Assembly (NCBI GenBank): GCA_029865405.1
Contig: JAOUGZ010000004.1
Location: 1-27,898, forward strand
Direction: 5' to 3'
Length of the DNA: 27,898 nucleotides
Source of the DNA: Betaproteobacteria bacterium
GTDB taxonomy: Bacteria > Pseudomonadota > Gammaproteobacteria > Burkholderiales > SG8-39
The notes beneath the pieces were generated by a model. The model ran no database searches and had not been told where the DNA came from. It saw only the letters and a list, made by a program, of their open reading frames with translations. Both the position numbers and the translations under genes were made by a program. Each line of letters starts with the position of its first letter. The first letter of the stretch is position 1. This document shows, piece after piece, positions 8,001-15,624 of the stretch.

Positions 8001-8471
8001 GTGAGAATCAAGAGTCCCAGGGACTTCTGGGCCGGCGCCATGTTTACCGGTTTCGGCCTGTTCTTCGTGGCCTGGTCCTTCGCGCACTACCAGATGGGCT
8101 CGGCGGTGCGCATGGGCCCCGGATACTTCCCCGCGGTGCTTGGCGGCCTGCTGGTCCTGCTCGGCGTCGGCGTGCTGCTGCAGTCGATGGCGTTCAGCGG
8201 CCCGAAGGTCGAGGCGTTCCACTTCAAGCCGCTCATCTTCGTCTGCGTGTCCGTGCTTGCCTACGGCTACCTGATGCAGCCGGGCGGCCTCGCCGTCGCC
8301 ACCGCCGCCGCCGTGATCATCGGCGCCATGGCCGGCAACGAGTTCAAGTGGAAGGAAGTGCTGATCGTCGCGCTGGTGCTGGTGATCTTCTCGTACCTCG
8401 TGTTCGTGAAGGGCCTCACGCTGCCGTTCCCGATGTGCCCGTCGTTCGTCGAGAACTGCCCGATCCGCTAG
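8001..8471 (+). CDS. tctB: Tripartite tricarboxylate transporter small subunit TctB
   Basis: 156 residues from a GTG preceded by a purine-rich ribosome site (GGGGGGAG, about 10 bases upstream). Four hydrophobic helices are seen, at about 9-27, 42-62, 77-108 and 118-137, and the stretch GPGYFPAVLGGLLVLLG between the first two is the TctB signature. TctB is the small four-helix membrane subunit of the TTT carrier, which imports citrate-like or other carboxylic acids with a periplasmic binding protein. It is five bases upstream of tctA. No TctC binding protein is adjacent. Confidence 0.9.
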   Translation: MRIKSPRDFWAGAMFTGFGLFFVAWSFAHYQMGSAVRMGPGYFPAVLGGLLVLLGVGVLLQSMAFSGPKVEAFHFKPLIFVCVSVLAYGYLMQPGGLAVATAAAVIIGAMAGNEFKWKEVLIVALVLVIFSYLVFVKGLTLPFPMCPSFVENCPIR

Positions 8472-8475
8472 CGCG

Positions 8476-9990
8476 ATGGATGTCCTCGACAACCTGATCC
8501 TCGGCGCGCAGGTCGCGTTCTCCTGGCAGAACGTCCTGTACTGCCTCATCGGCGTGCTGCTCGGGACGCTGATCGGCGTGCTGCCCGGCATCGGCCCGGT
8601 GCCGACCATCGCCATGCTGCTGCCGATCACCTTCAACCTGGACCCGATCGCGGCGCTCATCATGCTCTCGGGCATCTACTACGGCTCGCAGTACGGCGGC
8701 TCGACCACCGCGATCCTCGTCAACCTGCCGGGCGAGGCGGCCTCGGTGGTGACGGTGCTCGACGGCCACCAGATGGCGCGCCAGGGGCGCGCCGGGCCGG
8801 CGCTCGCCATCTCGGCCATCGGCTCGTTCGTCGCCGGCTGCATCGCGACGCTGGTGATCGCCACCGCGGCGCCGCCGCTGGCTGAAGTGGCGCTGAAGTT
8901 CGGGCCGGCGGAGTACTTCTCGCTCATGGTGCTGGGCCTCGTGGCGGCGACGGTGCTCGCGCACGGCTCGCTCGTCAAGGCGATCGCCATGGTGGTGCTG
9001 GGCCTCTTGCTCGGCCTCGCGGGCACCGACGTCAATTCGGGCGTGCTGCGCTTCACCTTCGGCGTCCCGGAGCTCGCCGACGGCATCGGCTTCGTCATCG
9101 TGGCGATGGGGATGTTCGGCGTCACCGAGATCGTCGCCAACCTCGAGCAGCGCTCGAAGCGCGAAGTGTTCGTCGGCAAGGTGACGCACCTCTTCCCGAC
9201 CAAGGAGGACCTGAAGCGCTCGTGGGCGCCGATCCTGCGCGGCACCGCGCTCGGTTCCTTCCTCGGCATCCTGCCGGGCGGCGGCGCGCTGCTCTCGTCG
9301 TTCGCGTCCTACACGGTGGAAAAGAAGGTCTCGAAGCACCCCGAGCAGTTCGGCAAGGGCGCGATCGAAGGCGTTGCCGGGCCGGAATCGGCCAACAACG
9401 CCGGCGCGCAGACGTCCTTCATCCCGATGCTCACGCTCGGCATCCCCGGCAACGCGGTGATGGCGCTGATGATCGGCGCGCTCATGATCCAGGGCATCGC
9501 GCCGGGCCCGCAGGTGATGACCGACAAGCCGGAGCTGTTCTGGGGCCTGATCGCCTCGATGTGGCTCGGCAACGCCATGCTCGTCGTCCTCAACCTGCCG
9601 CTCATCGGCATCTGGATCAAGCTGCTGCAGGTGCCCTACCGGTTCCTGTTCCCCGCCATCCTGATCTTCATGAACGTGGGCGTGTTCAGCCTCTCCAACA
9701 ATCCCTGGGACTGCCTGATCATGTCGGTGTTCGGGGTGTTCGGCTACATCTGCGTCAAGCTCGAGTGCGAGCCGGCGCCGATGATCCTCGGCTTCATCCT
9801 CGGGCCGCTGATGGAGGAGAACCTGCGCCGCGCGATGCTGCTGTCGCGTGGCGACCCGACCGTGTTCTTCGACCCGGTGAACAAGCCGATTTCGTTCTCC
9901 TTCCTGCTGGCGGCGCTCGCGCTACTGGTGATCATCGCGCTGCCCAACATCCGCAAGAAGCGCGAAGAAGTCTTCGTCGAGGAAACCTAG
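8476..9990 (+). CDS. tctA: Tripartite tricarboxylate transporter large subunit TctA
   Basis: 504 residues, full family length, with about twelve hydrophobic helices. TctA signatures include the N-terminal LGTLIGVLPGIGP, GIYYGSQYGGSTTAILVNLPGEAASVVT (about 60-87), and the repeat-half equivalent LGILPGGGALLSSFASYTVEKK followed by GVAGPESANNAGAQTSFIPMLTLGIPGNAVMALM. It is the channel-forming subunit that carries the carboxylate across the inner membrane. The stop codon TAG shares CTAG with the stop of the convergent Rid gene (four-base 3' overlap), so no intrinsic terminator separates them. The binding protein (TctC) must be encoded elsewhere; TTT systems often draw on many distant tctC genes. 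Confidence 0.95.
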   Translation: MDVLDNLILGAQVAFSWQNVLYCLIGVLLGTLIGVLPGIGPVPTIAMLLPITFNLDPIAALIMLSGIYYGSQYGGSTTAILVNLPGEAASVVTVLDGHQMARQGRAGPALAISAIGSFVAGCIATLVIATAAPPLAEVALKFGPAEYFSLMVLGLVAATVLAHGSLVKAIAMVVLGLLLGLAGTDVNSGVLRFTFGVPELADGIGFVIVAMGMFGVTEIVANLEQRSKREVFVGKVTHLFPTKEDLKRSWAPILRGTALGSFLGILPGGGALLSSFASYTVEKKVSKHPEQFGKGAIEGVAGPESANNAGAQTSFIPMLTLGIPGNAVMALMIGALMIQGIAPGPQVMTDKPELFWGLIASMWLGNAMLVVLNLPLIGIWIKLLQVPYRFLFPAILIFMNVGVFSLSNNPWDCLIMSVFGVFGYICVKLECEPAPMILGFILGPLMEENLRRAMLLSRGDPTVFFDPVNKPISFSFLLAALALLVIIALPNIRKKREEVFVEET

Positions 9991-10373
9991 AGCGCCGCTA
10001 CGGTCTGCACCTCGACCAGGAACGGCTCCTGGACGAGGCGATCGACGATGAGCAGGGTGTTGGGCGGGTACTTGCCGTCGGGGAAGAGCTTCGGGAACTC
10101 GCGCAGCCGCCAGGCCATGAACTTCGGGATGTCCTGCGAGTGCACCAGGTAGGTGGTGAACTGCACGACGTTGCCCCAGCCCGCGTCCGCCGACTTGAGC
10201 GCCGCCTCGATCTGCCTGAATACGCCCGTGCACTGCGCGTCGAAGTCGTCTCCCGGCGCGAGCATGCCGGCGATGTAGAGGGTTTCCGCGGCGTTCTTCA
10301 CCCGGGCGAGGTGCGAGTACTGCCCGAGCGGTTTGCCCAGCGCCTCGACGTTGCCGATCCGGATCTGCGCCAT
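9987..10373 (-). CDS. Rid-family (YjgF/YER057c/UK114) protein lacking the RidA arginine
   Basis: 128 residues covering one complete Rid domain: YIAGMLAPG near residue 33, a central helix with NVVQFTTYLV, and a C-terminal VEVQTVAAL. Archetypal RidA uses Arg105 in a PARS-type motif to hydrolyse 2-aminoacrylate-derived imines. Here the equivalent segment reads KYPPNTLLIV, with Asn at residue 105. It is thus more likely one of the Rid subfamilies of unknown activity than an imine deaminase. It is the last gene of a four-gene minus operon, eight bases after the response regulator stop. The protein would be cytosolic and trimeric, as in the family. Confidence 0.87.
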   Translation of the reverse strand: MAQIRIGNVEALGKPLGQYSHLARVKNAAETLYIAGMLAPGDDFDAQCTGVFRQIEAALKSADAGWGNVVQFTTYLVHSQDIPKFMAWRLREFPKLFPDGKYPPNTLLIVDRLVQEPFLVEVQTVAAL

Positions 10374-10381
10374 GCGTCCTC

Positions 10382-10798
10382 CTAGTTCGTTTTCGGCTTG
10401 CCGCGCCCCGCGAGCAGCGAGGTCACCGCGATCTCCAGCGCGCGCTGGTCGACCGGCTTGACGAGAAAGCCGCTCGCCCCCGCGGCGAGGCAGCGGTCGT
10501 TGGTCGTCATGTCTTCCAGCGCCGAGATGATGAGGATCGGGGTCGCCGTGTTGGCCGAGCCGGCGCGGATCTCCTTCAGCACTTCATAGCCGCCGATCCC
10601 CGGCATCATCAAGTCGAGCAGAATGGCGTCGTAGGCGTAGTTGTGCGCGAGCATTAGTGCCTGCTCGCAGGTGCCGGCGAGCTGCACCTCGGCTTTCAGG
10701 GCCTTCGTGGCATAGCGCGCCATCAGCAGCCGCACCGACTCCTCGTCGTCGACGATCAGAAGGCGGTGGCGCGGCGCGGGCTGCTTCTTTGCGGCCAT
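10382..10798 (-). CDS. Single-domain CheY-like response regulator
   Basis: 138 residues, a receiver domain only. Acidic pocket Asp17/Asp18, phosphoacceptor Asp62 in LLDLMMPG, Ser92 and Lys114 in VKP are all present, so phosphorylation is expected. There is no output domain after residue 130, so it would act by protein-protein contact. Its ATG overlaps the stop of the upstream HAD gene (TGATG), indicating translational coupling. No sensor kinase lies in the same operon; the nearest is at 12858-14273 on the same strand but beyond the oppositely oriented ACT gene. Its partner is unknown. Confidence 0.92.
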   Translation of the reverse strand: MAAKKQPAPRHRLLIVDDEESVRLLMARYATKALKAEVQLAGTCEQALMLAHNYAYDAILLDLMMPGIGGYEVLKEIRAGSANTATPILIISALEDMTTNDRCLAAGASGFLVKPVDQRALEIAVTSLLAGRGKPKTN

Positions 10799-11520
10799 CA
10801 GCGCGCGAGCTGCCGGGCGAGGTCGTTGAAATCGCGCGCGTGCACGTCGAATGCCGGGTCGCGCGACACGTCCACGTTCATGGCCGGTCCGTACTCGCGC
10901 GCGCGCGTCACGAAGGCGGTCCGCAGCCCGCAGGCGCGTGCGGCGTGCAAATCGTCCTTGTGCGCGGCGACCATCATCAGCTCGCCCGGGCGCACGCCGA
11001 GCAGGTCCGCGGCGCCGAGGTAGGTCTCGGGATCGGGCTTGTAGTGGCGCACCACTTCGGCCGAGAGGATGCAGTCCCAGGGCAGTCCCGCGTGCCGGGC
11101 CATATTGACCAGCAGCGCGACATTGCCGTTGGACAGGGTCGCGACGACATGCTTGCGCTTGAGCTTGCCGAGCCCCGCTTTCGCATCCGGCCAGGGCTTC
11201 AGGCGGTGCCAGGCGTGGTTCAGATGGGTGATCTCGTCCTCGGTCAGGCCGCGGATGGCGAACTGGCGCAGCAAGTCGTCCAGGATCATGCGGTGCAGGT
11301 CGTCGATCCGGGTCCAGGGCAGCTCGCCCGAGCGCACGCGCGCCATCGCCGGGCGGTAGCCCGCGCGCCAGGCGTCGGCGAACGCTTCCCAGTCCACCTG
11401 CAGCTTCTTGCGGCGGCCGAGCAGGCGCCCTTCGCGAATCAGCGAGCCGCGCCAGTCCACGACCGTGCCGAAGACGTCGAACACCAGGGCTTTCACTTTG
11501 GGCGCGCGCACGGGCCTCAT
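10798..11520 (-). CDS. Haloacid dehalogenase-like hydrolase (HAD, type II 2-haloacid dehalogenase subgroup)
   Basis: 240 residues from the ATG at 11518-11520, inside ATGA shared with the stop of the upstream gene. The frame is open further upstream but that overlaps the adenosyltransferase. Motif I is ALVFDVFGTVVDW (nucleophile and acid Asp region near 14), motif II LSNGN, motif III with Lys in HYKPDPETY, motif IV near AAHKDDLHAARACG. The DVFGTVVDW form is typical of L-2-haloacid dehalogenases, which replace halogen by hydroxyl on 2-halo acids, although many relatives are phosphatases. The catalytic Asp is the first in the motif. It sits between an adenosyltransferase and a receiver protein; no clear pathway link. 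Confidence 0.87.
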   Translation of the reverse strand: MRPVRAPKVKALVFDVFGTVVDWRGSLIREGRLLGRRKKLQVDWEAFADAWRAGYRPAMARVRSGELPWTRIDDLHRMILDDLLRQFAIRGLTEDEITHLNHAWHRLKPWPDAKAGLGKLKRKHVVATLSNGNVALLVNMARHAGLPWDCILSAEVVRHYKPDPETYLGAADLLGVRPGELMMVAAHKDDLHAARACGLRTAFVTRAREYGPAMNVDVSRDPAFDVHARDFNDLARQLAR

Positions 11521-12071
11521 TTTGCCTTTCTTTCGTGCTTCCAGAGCACGTCGCCGCGCCGCGCCGCGCGATTCAGGGCGCGGCCGAGGACGAAGAGCAG
11601 GTCCGACAGGCGATTGAGGTACTGGCGCGCGCGCTCGCCCACCGGCTCGGCGCGGCCGAGCGCGACCAGGCTGCGCTCGGCGCGCCGGCACACGGCGCGC
11701 GCGAGGTGCGCGCTCGCCGCGGCGCGCGTGCCGCCGGGCAGGATGAACTCCTTCAGCGGCTTCAGGTGCGCGTTGTGCGACCCGGTGAGCGCCTCGAGGC
11801 GCGTGACCTGCGTCTCGGTGATCATCGTGTGGCCCGGGATGCACACTTCGCCGCCCAGGTCGAACAGGTCATGCTGCACCTGCAGCAGCGCTTTCGCGAC
11901 GGCGGCAGGGAGCTTCTCCGCCAGCAGCAGCCCGAGGCAGGAATTGAGCTCGTCGATGTCGCCGAGCGCCTGGATGCGCGCGCTGTCCTTCGCCACGCGC
12001 GTGCCGTCGCCCAGGCCGGTTTCGCCGGCATCGCCGGTGCGGGTCGTAATCTTGGATAGCCGGTAGCCCAT
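11517..12071 (-). CDS. pduO: PduO-type cob(I)alamin adenosyltransferase
   Basis: 184 residues starting at MGYRLSKITTRTGD (ATG at 12069-12071). The ATP-binding signature TRTGDAGETGLGDGTRVAKDSARI (about 10-33), ALGDIDELNSCLGL, and the C-terminal RRAERSLVAL...YLNRLSDLLFVLGR are all intact. The enzyme transfers the 5'-deoxyadenosyl group of ATP to cob(I)alamin, giving coenzyme B12, in the cytosol. Length and motifs match active family members. It heads a minus operon with the HAD (ATGA overlap), receiver and Rid genes. No B12-dependent enzyme is in the window. An exact TATAAT lies just upstream. Confidence 0.94.
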   Translation of the reverse strand: MGYRLSKITTRTGDAGETGLGDGTRVAKDSARIQALGDIDELNSCLGLLLAEKLPAAVAKALLQVQHDLFDLGGEVCIPGHTMITETQVTRLEALTGSHNAHLKPLKEFILPGGTRAAASAHLARAVCRRAERSLVALGRAEPVGERARQYLNRLSDLLFVLGRALNRAARRGDVLWKHERKAK

Positions 12072-12083
12072 GAGAAGCGCAGA

Positions 12084-12089
12084 ATTATA
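12084..12089 (-). promoter_or_regulatory. TATAAT -10 element for the adenosyltransferase operon
   Basis: On the minus strand a perfect TATAAT lies 12 bases before the adenosyltransferase ATG, predicting an extremely short leader. The -35 at the right distance is poor (TCCTTC), so an activator or an upstream element may help. Confidence 0.45.
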
Positions 12090-12119
12090 GGGCCGCAAAC
12101 CACATCGAAGGAGGACAGC

Positions 12120-12527
12120 ATGGCCGTGCGTAAAGCTTCCTACTATTCCGCGAAAGTCCCGCAGCGTCCCGGCGCCGGCGCGCAGCTGCTCGCCGCGCTG
12201 AAATCGGCGAAGGTGAACCTGCTTGCGTTCACGGGTTTCCCCGCGAGCGGCGGCGCGCAGGTCGACTTCATTCCGAAGGACAATGCGAAGTTCACGCAGG
12301 CCGCGCGCAAGGCGAAGATCAAGCTCTCGGCGAGAAAGACAGTGTTCCTCGCGCAGGGCGAGGACCGCCCGGGGGCGCTGACGCAGATCCTCGGCAAGCT
12401 GGCCAAGGCGAAGATCAACGTCGTTTCGCTGCAGGCGGTGGTCGCGGGCAAGGGCCGCTACGGCGCCATGTTCTGGGTGAAGCGCAAGGACGTGGGCAGG
12501 GCCTCGCGCGTGCTGAAGGCTCGCTAG
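12120..12527 (+). CDS. Small protein with two ACT domains
   Basis: 135 residues with the best ribosome site of the window (GAAGGAGG, ending eight bases before the ATG). Two ACT-like beta-alpha-beta-beta-alpha-beta units are seen: residues 5-70 (YYSAKVPQRPGAGAQLLAAL, then VNLLAFTGFP) and 72-135 (FLAQGEDRPGALTQILGKLA, then INVVSLQAVVAG). The DRPGAL turn is the classic ligand-binding loop of ACT domains. The rest of the protein is basic (many Lys). It has no catalytic or DNA-binding domain, so it likely senses an amino acid or other small molecule. It is transcribed away from the adenosyltransferase and towards the ferredoxin gene. Confidence 0.85.
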   Translation: MAVRKASYYSAKVPQRPGAGAQLLAALKSAKVNLLAFTGFPASGGAQVDFIPKDNAKFTQAARKAKIKLSARKTVFLAQGEDRPGALTQILGKLAKAKINVVSLQAVVAGKGRYGAMFWVKRKDVGRASRVLKAR

Positions 12528-12540
12528 CGCGCGCCTTCAG
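12513..12540. terminator. Hairpin at the convergent ends of the ACT and ferredoxin genes
   Basis: CTGAAGGC (12513-12520) and GCCTTCAG (12533-12540) form a perfect eight-base stem that contains or spans the stop codons of both convergent genes. It lacks a T-run on either side, so a two-way terminator role is only tentative. Confidence 0.35.
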
Positions 12541-12845
12541 GCGCGGCTGAGCGTGATGGCCGCCTCCGGGCAGGCCTTCACGCACAGCCCGCAGCCTTCG
12601 CAGGCCTCGGGGGCGGCGAGGATCGCCTGCCGCCAGCGGTGCGCCATGCCCTTGAGCTTGCCGCGCAGCGTGAGGCCGGCGCGCTCCGCGCCGGGCAAGG
12701 TGCCCAGCGCGAACACCCCGACCGGGCAGACCTCGACGCATTTCGCCTTGCCCTCGCAGCGGTTGCGGTCGATCACCGGCGCGAAGGTGCCGGCGTCGTA
12801 CTTGCATTCGATGCTTGCGGGCGAGGCCATGGCGCCGGCAACCAT
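12537..12845 (-). CDS. Small ferredoxin with two Fe-S cluster motifs
   Basis: 102 residues (ATG at 12843-12845; an internal ATG at 12828-12830 would give 97). The second cluster motif is standard, CEGCGLCVKACP (CX2CX2CX3CP). The first is unusual: CEGKAKCVEVCP, i.e. CX5CX3CP, with one cysteine fewer than the usual four. That arrangement could hold a [3Fe-4S] or altered [4Fe-4S] cluster next to a normal [4Fe-4S]. It is the last gene of the seven-gene minus cluster, 12 bases after the sensor kinase stop, and may supply electrons to the diiron-type oxidase domain encoded upstream; this link is an inference from position. Confidence 0.85.
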   Translation of the reverse strand: MVAGAMASPASIECKYDAGTFAPVIDRNRCEGKAKCVEVCPVGVFALGTLPGAERAGLTLRGKLKGMAHRWRQAILAAPEACEGCGLCVKACPEAAITLSRA

Positions 12846-12857
12846 ACCACTTCGGGG

Positions 12858-14273
12858 CTAAGCGGCCGGCATGCCTTCGAAGCGCACCACCGCGCGCGTG
12901 CCGCGCCCCCCGGGGCCGTCTTCCAGGACGACGCGCGCGCCGTGCGCTTCGGCGATTTCCTTGACGATGGCGAGGCCGAGCCCGCTCCCCGCCCCGGGAG
13001 AACCCGGAATGCGGTAGTAGCTGGCGAAGACGCGCTCGCGCAGCTGTGCGGGGATGCCGGGACCGTCGTCGTCGACGACGAGCACGACCGCGCCGCGGTC
13101 ACGGCGCAGGGTGACCTGCACGCGCCCGCCCTGCGCACCGTAGCGCACGGCGTTGTCGAGCAGGTTGGTGACGAGGCTCAGCAGCTTGCCGCGATCGCCG
13201 CGCACCTCCACGGCGTGCGCGTCGGGCGCGCTGCTTGCCGCGAGCGTCATGCGCCGCTCCTGCGCGCGCGCCTGCACCGCCTCCATGGCCTCGCTCACGA
13301 GCGGCTGCAGCGCCACGCGTTCCAGCCGCGCGGCAGCGCCCGGCGCCGCCGCGCGGCTGTAGGCGAGCATCTGCTCGGCGAGCAGCACGGTGCGCTCGAG
13401 ACCCTGCAGCATGCGCTGCAACGATGCCTCGCGCTCGGCCGCGGTGGTCGCGCGCGCGGCGTTCTGCGCGTGCACCTTGAGCGCGGCGAGGGGCGTGCGC
13501 AGCTCGTGCGCCGCATCGGCCGTGAAGCGCCGCTCGCGCTCGAGGGCGTCGCGCACGCGGCCGAGCAGGCCATTCAGCGCGTCGATGAGCGGCGCGATCT
13601 CGGCGGGCGTGCGCGCCAGCACGAACGGCTCGCCCGAGCCGGGGCGGCGCGCGGCGACCTGGCGCGCCAGCGCCGAGAGCGGCGCCAGCCCGTAGCGGAT
13701 GAGCAGCCCGAGCACGAGGAGCAGCAGCACGATGCCGGCCAGCAGCGGCGCCGCGGCGGCGAAGGCGAGCTTCTCGGCGAGCTCGCCGCGCACGTCATCC
13801 TTCTCCGCGACCTGCACCCAGGTGCCGCCCGCGCGCAGCGTGAACACGCGCCAGTCTTCGCCCGCGACGGGACCTGTGGCGAAGCCGGCGGCGAGCGGCG
13901 CGAAGGGCGCCTCGGGCGCCGAGGCCGAGCGCGCCAGCAGGCGCCCGGTCGCGTCGCGCACCTGAAACGCGATCTTGGTTTCGTAGTAGTGGCCGAGCGG
14001 GCCCGGCACGTCGTGGCTCTCGCTCTCCAGTGGGCCGGGCAGCGCGATAACGATCGGCGCGGCGATGGTGGCGCTTTTTACCTGGCGCGCGACCAGCGCC
14101 TCGAGCACGCGCGCGGAGGTGGCGAGGCGCGCGTCGAACAGCTCCTGCGCCTCTTCCTCGCTGCCGGCGAAGCTCAGCCACGCGGCGGCGCCGAGCACGG
14201 CGAGCAGCGCGGCGCTGGTGCCGGCGATGAGCAGCGCGAAGATCGAGCGCGCGGCGCGCGCCGGGCCGGACAT
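12858..14273 (-). CDS. QseC-like sensor histidine kinase
   Basis: 471 residues. Two membrane helices (about 10-34 and 172-193) enclose a periplasmic sensor region of about 135 residues. A HAMP-like linker follows (194-245), then the H-box AAHELRTPLAALK with phospho-acceptor His256, N-box NLLDNAVRYG (Asn374), D-box DDDGPGIP (about 401-408) and G-box GSGLGLAIVKEIAEAHG (429-445). All kinase motifs are intact. The layout and the paired OmpR-type regulator directly upstream (no intergenic bases) fit the QseBC/PmrBA group. The signal is unknown. It is placed in one operon with metabolic genes, so it likely monitors a condition linked to that pathway or its product. Confidence 0.92.
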   Translation of the reverse strand: MSGPARAARSIFALLIAGTSAALLAVLGAAAWLSFAGSEEEAQELFDARLATSARVLEALVARQVKSATIAAPIVIALPGPLESESHDVPGPLGHYYETKIAFQVRDATGRLLARSASAPEAPFAPLAAGFATGPVAGEDWRVFTLRAGGTWVQVAEKDDVRGELAEKLAFAAAAPLLAGIVLLLLVLGLLIRYGLAPLSALARQVAARRPGSGEPFVLARTPAEIAPLIDALNGLLGRVRDALERERRFTADAAHELRTPLAALKVHAQNAARATTAAEREASLQRMLQGLERTVLLAEQMLAYSRAAAPGAAARLERVALQPLVSEAMEAVQARAQERRMTLAASSAPDAHAVEVRGDRGKLLSLVTNLLDNAVRYGAQGGRVQVTLRRDRGAVVLVVDDDGPGIPAQLRERVFASYYRIPGSPGAGSGLGLAIVKEIAEAHGARVVLEDGPGGRGTRAVVRFEGMPAA

Positions 14274-14951
14274 TCAGGCGCTGCGCGCCTGCGGCGCGGG
14301 ATCGATCACGTAGCCGACGCCGCGCACAGTGCGGATGACGTCCGGATACAGCTTGCGGCGCAGCCGGTGGATGTGCACGTCGAGCGAATTGCTCTCGACG
14401 CCGCCCTCCCAGCCGTACACGGACTCCTCGAGCTGCGCGCGCGACAGCACCTGCCCCGGGCTCTCCAGCAGCTTGTGCAGCAGCATGAATTCGCGTCGCT
14501 GCAAGGCTACGGCGCGGCCCTCGCAGGTCACCGAGAGTGCGACCGGGTCGAGCCTGAGCGGCCCGTGCTCGATCACGTTGACGGCGGCGCCGCGGCCGCG
14601 GCGCTGCAGCGCGCGCACGCGGGCGAGAAGCTCGTCGACGTCGAACGGCTTGGCCAGGTAGTCGTCGGCGCCGGCGTCGAGGCCGGCGACGCGCTGCGGT
14701 GCGGCGTCGCGCGCCGTGAGTACCAGCACCGGCGTCGCGCCGCCCCCCGCCCGCAGGCTGCGCAGCACGTCCAGCCCGTCCATGCCGGGCAGGCCCAGGT
14801 CGAGGATCACGAGATCGAAGGCGCCCGGGCGCAGCGCCGCGAGCGCGTGGCGGCCGTCCGTCAGCCACTCGACGCCATGGCGCGCGCGCTCGAGCGCATC
14901 GCGCACGCCGGCGCCGAGCAGCTCGTCGTCTTCGACCAGCAGGATGCGCAT
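14274..14951 (-). CDS. OmpR-family response regulator (QseB/PmrA-like)
   Basis: 225 residues beginning MRILLVEDDELLGAG; the open frame further upstream belongs to no gene. Receiver domain: Asp8/Asp9, phospho-acceptor Asp51 in LDLGLPGMDG, Thr79, Lys101 in AKPFD. The winged-helix output domain spans about 125-220 with RREFMLLHKLLESPGQ and SNSLDVHIHRLRRKL, the recognition region of QseB/PmrA. Members bind direct repeats of TTAA-type half sites spaced 11 bases; such a repeat lies at 19183-19199, upstream of the first gene of this cluster. It is 28 bases after the TPR-like gene and abuts the kinase. No strong Shine-Dalgarno is visible. Confidence 0.93.
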   Translation of the reverse strand: MRILLVEDDELLGAGVRDALERARHGVEWLTDGRHALAALRPGAFDLVILDLGLPGMDGLDVLRSLRAGGGATPVLVLTARDAAPQRVAGLDAGADDYLAKPFDVDELLARVRALQRRGRGAAVNVIEHGPLRLDPVALSVTCEGRAVALQRREFMLLHKLLESPGQVLSRAQLEESVYGWEGGVESNSLDVHIHRLRRKLYPDVIRTVRGVGYVIDPAPQARSA

Positions 14952-14979
14952 GTCAACGCAAGAATACCCCGCGGCGCGC

Positions 14980-15624
14980 CTAGCGCGCGGGCAGCTTGGC
15001 GAGCAGCGCCTGGATCTCCTTGCGCCGCCCTTCGTCGGCGAGCGGCCGGTCGGGACGCGCGGGCGCCTTGAGCGCGCGCTCCAGCGCGGCGCGCGCGCCG
15101 TCGAAGTCGCGCTGGCGGTACAGGTAGTCGCCCAGGAAGTAGTTCGGATCGATACCGTCAGGATTGAGCGCCAGCGCCTGGCCGAGCAGCGCGCGCGCCT
15201 TGTCGTCGTCGCCGAAGCCGATCGGCCAGCGCGGCACCTGGTAGTACAGCGAGCCCAGGCTGGTGTAAGCCGAGCCCGACAGCGCCTTCGGGTTGAGCTG
15301 CAGCGCGTGCTCGAGCGCCGACTTGGCGTCCTTGGCGAGCGAAAGGGCGCCGAAGCCGCCTTTCGCGCCGGCATAGCTCGCGACGATGATGCCGTACCAG
15401 ATCTCGGGCTCGGCGCGATCGGCGTACTTGGTGCGCACGGCCGAGGCGGTCTGCATGAGCGCCTGGTAGGCCTGCTCCTGCTCCGCCTCGGCCTTGCGGT
15501 ACTTGATGGTCTCCCATTCGCGCTGCAGCGTGCGCACGTCGTCGTCGACGCCGGCGCGGGCCAGGGGCGCGGCGGCAAGCGCGATGCAGGCAAGTGCGAG
15601 AACAGTCTTCAGTTTCGGATTCAT
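14980..15624 (-). CDS. Exported TPR-like protein
   Basis: 214 residues from the ATG at 15622-15624, with AAGGAG eight bases upstream on the minus strand. A Sec signal peptide is clear (MNPKLKTVLALACIALAAAPLARA). The mature protein is helical, with TPR-like pairs: WYGIIVASYAGAKGGFGALSLAKDAKSALEHALQLNP (two helices) and later LGDYLYRQRDFDGARAALERALKA. These degenerate repeats suggest a protein-protein scaffold in the periplasm. It overlaps the SDR start by four bases (ATGA) and belongs to the same unit as the fused ligase. I do not recognise a named family; role in the pathway is unknown. Confidence 0.82.
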   Translation of the reverse strand: MNPKLKTVLALACIALAAAPLARAGVDDDVRTLQREWETIKYRKAEAEQEQAYQALMQTASAVRTKYADRAEPEIWYGIIVASYAGAKGGFGALSLAKDAKSALEHALQLNPKALSGSAYTSLGSLYYQVPRWPIGFGDDDKARALLGQALALNPDGIDPNYFLGDYLYRQRDFDGARAALERALKAPARPDRPLADEGRRKEIQALLAKLPAR

